Under the pieces are notes generated by a model. The model did no database searches and was not told where the DNA came from. It saw only the letters and a program-made list of their open reading frames with translations. From Tubulanus polymorphus (Eukaryota > Nemertea > Palaeonemertea > Tubulaniformes > Tubulanidae): a stretch of 64,000 nucleotides of DNA. The position numbers were made by a program, and so were the translations under genes. The stretch spans positions 10,724,278 to 10,788,277 of the forward strand of contig NC_134030.1 in the NCBI RefSeq assembly GCF_964204645.1, read 5' to 3'. This document shows positions 60,301 to 64,000 of the stretch, in pieces. The first letter of the stretch is position 1, and every line of letters begins with the position of its first letter.

Positions 60301-62633
60301 CATAATCGCTGAAATTATTTCTTTGTCCACACGGATCTGAATCAGATACAATGTACGCACTGCGTACAGGGAAGAAGTCCTTTGATGAAAATCTAAGGAC
60401 AATAATCGACTAATGGTCATGAACACGCTGATCGATAGATAACGTATCCACAGATCGACTGCTGTAGTCTGTCAGTAACCCTTAGGCCAAATACCCTTCA
60501 TTGGATTTTGAAATTTTCCAATGCGGAGTGTATGAATCTTTGCACCCGTTAAATCCAACTAAATCAAGTTGCCTCACAAACTCACTTCATAAAAATTCAA
60601 CCCGGAATATGTAATTAAGTCTCCAGGCGTGGTAGTTTGTGCCTTTAGGATCGTGTGAAGGCAAGTTTAAATATGCCTATTTGCGTATGGAGCATCCTCC
60701 CAAGGCAGGGATGGGGTGCTCTGCTGGTCATCCTGCAGAAAGTTCTGGAAAATGAGCCCCATTTTCATGCATTCTGGGTGTTTTAGGCCCCGCTTGATCA
60801 TCTGATATGTTTAAATGTACCTTGTGCTTTGAAATGTAGCAATGAAAAACTGAAAATGAATAATACGAGAGATTTTACAAGGGGCGTGCTCTAGCAGCCA
60901 AAGCACCTGTCTCCCGGATCTGCGCCTGCTGCCCATCTGTGACCACAGGCACAGTTGTTACATTGTCACTATATTTATCAGCTGGTCAACTTTAAAACCT
61001 ACTTTTTGAGCGACTTACTTCCTGGGTAAGGTTCGAGTCATTTCACTTAAAATGTTCACATATACAAATGTATGTTTTCAGGGTGTAGCTCCCGACGACC
61101 TTCAGGAAGCTGATGACGCCGCCGCTGGTTCGACATTTCTCAACAAAGTCTCGCGTTTGCGTTCTAGTTTGGTCTTAGTAAGTTTTTGGGCGATAAGCTA
61201 GCAATCGGCAATAGATTAGACTTAGTCTCGCGTTAAAACCTGCAGAAATTTGGTCGACGCAGCCATACGATTCAACCGTGGTCGATGGGCGGTTGAATCT
61301 TGTGGCATTGATACCCAGATTTTCAAGGTTTCTGGGTGCCTTCAACCACGGGGGTTTCCCTAATCTGTTTTGTGTTGGTAGACTGGATAACGGAAGCCTA
61401 TGGACTATATTGTATAAATACGTGTCAATGTAAGAATTGAAAAATTGAAGAAGTCTACACGTGGTAATTCGGATTTGGAATCTTTAAAGAAAAAAAAAAT
61501 CGAACTACGATTTGCCATTCCATCGTGAGTTGGAATGATTGCGGTCAAACTTCTTCAGCCTCACAATCTTACATATCGGGCTGTGTTAGTATTAGATCGG
61601 ATAGTTAGTTGAAAGCTATTGCTTATCGCTGGAGATTGGGGTGATTTTATTTTTGTTTGTTTCGTTTTTAATTTTCGATGTTGTGTGAATTACTTTTTCG
61701 TTGTTAGTAAAGGTAGATGTGTGACGTAGTTAGTAAATGCGAAAAAAAAGCCCATCACTTTGAAGCATGAACGTTTTTTCCTACTAATATATCACTTATT
61801 ACATTGTCTCCTGAAATCGGGTGATTTGATTTAACTCTTCGTTTATATGAATCTTGGCATGATTTCGACGCATATTCTAATCTCCTTGAGCTTTGAAACT
61901 ATCCACGAAAATCACTGCTATTACGTAAGGACATCCTATCGTAATTCGACAACAGCTTACGTTGAGCCAATTTTCATGCCTAAGCTGCCTTCTACGCAGT
62001 TGCACAAAGCCACAATTTTGATTTGAACAATTTTATTAATTGGCGAATCCAGACTAGATTTGCTAGTGCTCCTTCAAAAATAAACAAACTCCAGAAAGCA
62101 TTTTCAACTCGATCTACAAAATCAGCTAAGCCTAAAACCCTCATAATGCACAACAAATACGACTTCGATTTTGAAGATTTTCCAGATACAGCACCCCTAT
62201 CTTCTGGCTATCGCATCGAGACTCCGGGACTCTCTTTGTCGGGCACGCAAAAATGTTCCCCGTTCAAAATTTATCGCCCCTGTTCGTGTGCAAGTACATA
62301 TTCTAGTAATGCCCAGGCTGGGTGTGGAGAATTCTCGGTAGAATGTATTGACTCGTGAAATGACATTAACAAGCATCATAATAGTAGAACGCACGCCGAT
62401 ACCGTGTGTATACGTGTGTGGTGATTAGGGACTGGTCGTATGGTCGGCTGTATGAGGGTTAGACGATGATGGTTTTCATTTGGGGCGCCTGCGTGTGGTG
62501 TGACAATTTGTCTTATATCCAACAGGATCGACAATCGGACGACAGCAGTTGCAGCGGCAGCAAAGATTTACCGACGCCTAGTAGTACCCCTACGCAGTCT
62601 AGGAAAAATAGACGTCGATCTAATCTGTTTAGT
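48315..62633 (+). CDS. AGAP1: AGAP (centaurin gamma) Arf-GAP, first ten coding exons, 3' end outside window
   Basis: AGAP proteins are Arf GTPase-activating proteins acting on endosomes and Golgi membranes, with GTPase-like, PH, ArfGAP and ankyrin parts. Exons: 48315-48507, 49436-49494, 53437-53524, 54743-54828, 57361-57502, 58336-58470, 58980-59182, 59874-60065, 61082-61177, 62526-62633; all GT/AG, in phase, 434 codons. The start follows a poly-Gln stretch and [24 protein letters not shown], interrupted here for length only at the family-typical RFESVHP block. The GTPase-like domain (about 80-235) shows the P-loop GSVNSGKS (88-95), [49 protein letters not shown] followed by Asp, and [16 protein letters not shown]. 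The linker (236-400) is Ser/Asn-rich, then Lys/Asp-rich with a second Gln-rich tract. The last exon ends [11 protein letters not shown], which precedes the PH domain in vertebrate AGAPs. The symbol stands for the invertebrate orthologue of AGAP1/2/3 (fly CenG1A). Confidence 0.93.
48839..48887. repeat. Hairpin in AGAP intron 1
   Basis: GATCCAATGCTTACCCTTA and TAAGGGTTAAGCATTGGATC form a near-perfect 19-20 bp stem with a short AT-rich loop. Confidence 0.8.
48957..49252. mobile_element. Fold-back element with long inverted ends
   Basis: GTCTATTTCAACCTGACTTG and the following GAGAGCATTC-TGG-TGGCCTAGCTC are mirrored at the right by GAGCTAGGCCACCAGGAATG and CTCTCAAGTTAGGTTGAAAT-AGAC. The pairing continues inward through GGTCTTA/TAAGAC and GGACC/GGTCC blocks, so most of the 296 bp can fold. 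No coding capacity. Confidence 0.85.
49310..49428. repeat. 3' end of a Pearl-like element copy
   Basis: GGCGAGGGGGCAATGAATGT, GATTGTTGAGCATTTCATG, TGAAGTTGGCATAGTGT and GCAGGACCCCTC match the right end of the element at 13459-14640. The left end and the tandem core are missing. Confidence 0.65.
49757..50100. repeat. Tandem duplication, unit about 165-175 bp
   Basis: Two adjacent copies share GAGAATATAGAG, TAAGCTTAACTTTGC, AAGGTGCCCTGAAAAATATT, GCCATCGTATTTTC, GGCGCTGGA, GTGCTCCTTGTGCTTCTGTC and TGGATCTGCCCCTGC. Copy two starts near 49941. Open frames on both strands follow the repeat and are not genes. Confidence 0.8.
50165..50288. repeat. Inverted repeat
   Basis: AGAAATCACTGCATTTGTTG and TTGAAAGAAA are mirrored by TTTCTTTCAACAATTGCAGT and GATTTCT about 80 bp away. 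Confidence 0.65.
51221..51264. repeat. GAT/ATG microsatellite
   Basis: Twelve or more GAT units with one CAT interruption lie in AGAP intron 2. The Ile run in a minus-strand open frame comes only from this repeat. Confidence 0.8.
52081..52180. repeat. 5' end of a Pearl-like element copy
   Basis: CCCACTTGGGACTCCAGTCC, CAGGCTATTGCAGTGACTTT and GTCCGTAGATGGAATCCAGT match the left end of the element at 13459. The right end is not found directly downstream. Confidence 0.7.
55845..56050 (+). repeat. Dispersed repeat, partner of 22095-22320
   Basis: Same block order as the reverse complement of 22095-22320. It is flanked by runs of TCCTCTAA and CCTCTGA pieces (55740-55810, 56190-56260), suggesting insertion into, or hitching with, another repeat. 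Confidence 0.65.
57076..57262. mobile_element. MITE with GGGGCCAGTTGCTCAAAGG ends
   Basis: The left end GGGGCCAGTTGCTCAAAGGT and following TGGTTA are mirrored by TAACCAACCTTTGAGCAACTGGCACC. Inside lies a second perfect stem, ACCATAGTAACAATGAAAT and its complement (57122-57157). No coding capacity. It lies in AGAP intron 4. Confidence 0.9.
57715..58262. mobile_element. Possible non-autonomous element with TCTGTCTGTGTG 5' tract
   Basis: CGGGCTTCCGTGAGACCC, then a GTCTGTCTGTGTGTGTCTCTG tract, a non-coding interior with TCCAAGATGGCCGATTATGA, and CCTGACCAAGCAGGCTTAGA at the end. The style resembles the Pearl-like element, but the sequence differs. Its borders are estimated. Confidence 0.4.
58287..58311. 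repeat. ATT microsatellite
   Basis: Eight ATT units lie just upstream of AGAP exon 6. Confidence 0.8.
58537..58868. mobile_element. Inverted pair of tRNA-derived SINE heads
   Basis: The left end GGCAGGGATTCGAACCTGAT and TGGCATCGC is mirrored by GATGCCATCAGGTTCCAATT and CCTGCC at 58840-58867. Read on the minus strand the left copy has GGTTCGAATCC, a perfect Pol III B-box; the right copy has a mutated GGTTCCAATTC. The open frames covering this stretch on both strands follow from the inverted symmetry and are not genes. Confidence 0.65.
59419..59475. repeat. Hairpin in AGAP intron 7
   Basis: ATGAAAATGGCAGTCATTTT-type arms: GTGAAAATGGCAGTCAT and ATGACTGCCATTTTCAT face each other around TTTGATCAGTC. 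Confidence 0.75.
62023..62358 (+). other. Open frame inside AGAP intron 9, probably repeat-derived
   Basis: A 111-codon frame with no recognisable domain. Its 5' half is homologous to non-coding sequence at 32560-32760, so it most likely reflects a dispersed element and not an AGAP exon, and it has no good splice sites in an AGAP-compatible phase. Confidence 0.4.
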
Positions 62634-64000
62634 GTAAGTAGTAGTAGATCATTTAACGAGCGGGGGTGTGCCAAAAAATACCCGCCCCGTGGTCAGGGAG
62701 ACTTAAGAACAGTTCAGCCGCATTGCCTGTAGATTCGGGATAAGTCATCAGTTGTAATTTACCATTCACCAGTGTTAATCAACGATTTTCAGGGGACTAT
62801 ATGCGGCTTAGCACTTGATAACGGTATTTTTTACCATAAATTATTTAGAGAATGGACCTAGCTGCTTGACGCATTCACACTAGCATAAGTCCGAGCTAAA
62901 CTGGCCTTTTCCGTATCAAGTCGCGATCACATATGCGCTCAAATTTGGCCTAGGTGGCTTATTCATGTTGGTACCAAATGAGGATGTGCCTGCTCGACAC
63001 GTGTCAAATTTCGCCTGACCAAAATGTCAGACCCAGGCCTCGGCCAAATTTCATTTCAGCACTGGTGAGATTATTATGCGTGCATGTGTTGCGCATATAG
63101 GACAAGCCGTATAACCACTGGCCAAGTGGGACTAGTTCTATTGGTCTACTGGTAAGCGCGGGTTTTCGTACATAGAGAGCAAGCGTGCTAACCAGTAGAC
63201 CAATAGAACTAGTTCCACTTGGCCAGTCGTTATACAGCTTGTCCTATATGTGTAACACATTCTCACCGGTTCTGGACATAACTCATCTCGCTTATTCCAG
63301 CATCGTTTTGATAGCATCGGTGATTCATGTGTGACCGCGCTCTATAATTTGGCACGGTATGTACGCGAATAGGGCCTAGTCCTGGCCAGTTTGATCTAGA
63401 CCAAATGGTATTTGTGTGATCACGACGGCTTCTGGAAGGGCTGTCTGGCAAGATCGATGGGTCGCTCTTAAATTTTTAGATCGAACCATTTCTCTGTGTG
63501 TGGGTAAATAGAATCTGCTGTTAATTGCCCATCAATCAATGACGATATTCTGTCTTCTGGGGGACTAGTGGTAATAACTGTTCAACATATTATTCTTATC
63601 TGAATGTAGTTGAATTACCTTTTGAGTAAACATTCCTATCCAAGTATAGCAAAGAAGGCGCTTTCATTATAGACACAGATTTAATGCTTTTAGTACAAGT
63701 AAAGAAGAGAAGATTCATTCATATGAAATACTCATTTTCACCTATCATGTACTCCAGCAAGAACATGAATATGCATGTTGTGACAATTTCTCGGTAGACC
63801 CCTTCGTTCGAAGGTTTTTTCCTACAGAACACAAAGATTATTCGAATCGTTGATGTAGCCTAATATCATTCGAGAAGAATTTCTTCTAGAAATCCTCTTA
63901 TTTATGGTGGTAGATGTGGGAACACTGTACAGAATTGCAGATTTGCGGGCATGGAGTATGGAACGCGATGAATGAAAAAAAAGTCTTATTTTAACATAAT
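62634..64000. other. AGAP intron 10, running off the window
   Basis: After the GTAAGT donor at 62634 no further in-phase exon is seen. Apart from the large hairpin at 63084-63260 nothing is recognised. The PH domain exons should lie beyond 64000. Confidence 0.6.
63084..63260. mobile_element. Large fold-back element, arms about 73 bp
   Basis: The left arm ATGTGTTGCGCATATAGGAC, AAGCCGTATAACCACTGGCC, AAGTGGGACTAGTTCTATTG, GTCTACTGGT is repeated in inverted form on the right with only a few mismatches. A loop of about 30 bases separates the arms. No coding capacity; a foldback MITE is the simplest reading. Confidence 0.85.

Noticed and set aside
1-64000. CRISPR arrays, operons or prokaryotic insertion sequences
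   Set aside because: Spliceosomal introns and animal gene families dominate; the repeats seen are MITEs, SINE/LINE pieces and microsatellites.

Overview
The window is nuclear DNA of an invertebrate animal: AT-rich, intron-rich, packed with short dispersed repeats, and carrying four multi-exon genes whose exons can be joined in phase by eye with GT/AG borders. The gene content, the bivalve-like Pearl-type repeat architecture and the many GGGGCCAGTT-ended MITEs fit a lophotrochozoan (mollusc or relative). This placement is an inference, since no marker in the window fixes the species.

Layout. 1-7.8 kb: little coding sequence apart from an inactivated rhodopsin-like GPCR (2292-3322), a second more eroded GPCR fragment (about 3720-4090) and one intact single-exon GPCR on the minus strand (4927-5889). 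7.85-19.4 kb, plus strand: a 15-exon cytoplasmic aspartyl-tRNA synthetase (539 aa), its introns loaded with repeats. 19.4-25.4 kb: intergenic, with fold-back elements. 25.4-34.8 kb, minus strand: an 11-coding-exon ATF2/ATF7/CREB5-type bZIP transcription factor (591 aa as assembled) with an N-terminal zinc finger, TPTP phospho-acceptor motif and C-terminal bZIP, convergent with the synthetase. 34.8-40.7 kb: intergenic, with a LINE reverse transcriptase tail and a tRNA-derived SINE. 40.7-46.8 kb (possibly to 48.26 kb), plus strand: a gene for a secreted protein with a signal peptide, a complete GON domain without any ADAMTS protease part, an EGF-like module and an unrecognised C-terminal region. 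48.3-64 kb, plus strand: the first ten coding exons of an AGAP (centaurin gamma) Arf-GAP, which runs off the right edge before its PH, ArfGAP and ankyrin parts.

The genes are not an operon and do not form one pathway: translation (AspRS), stress-kinase-responsive transcription (ATF2), extracellular matrix or secreted function (GON protein), and membrane traffic and small GTPase signalling (AGAP). The notable large-scale point is linkage: ATF2-type and AGAP-type genes lie about 14 kb apart here, while in human their three paralogue pairs share chromosomes 2, 12 and 7, the HOXD, HOXC and HOXA chromosomes. This suggests that an ancient linkage has been kept.

Repeats account for most of the rest: several MITE families with visible terminal inverted repeats, a non-autonomous element with four tandem core units of about 150 bp, long perfect hairpins and microsatellites.
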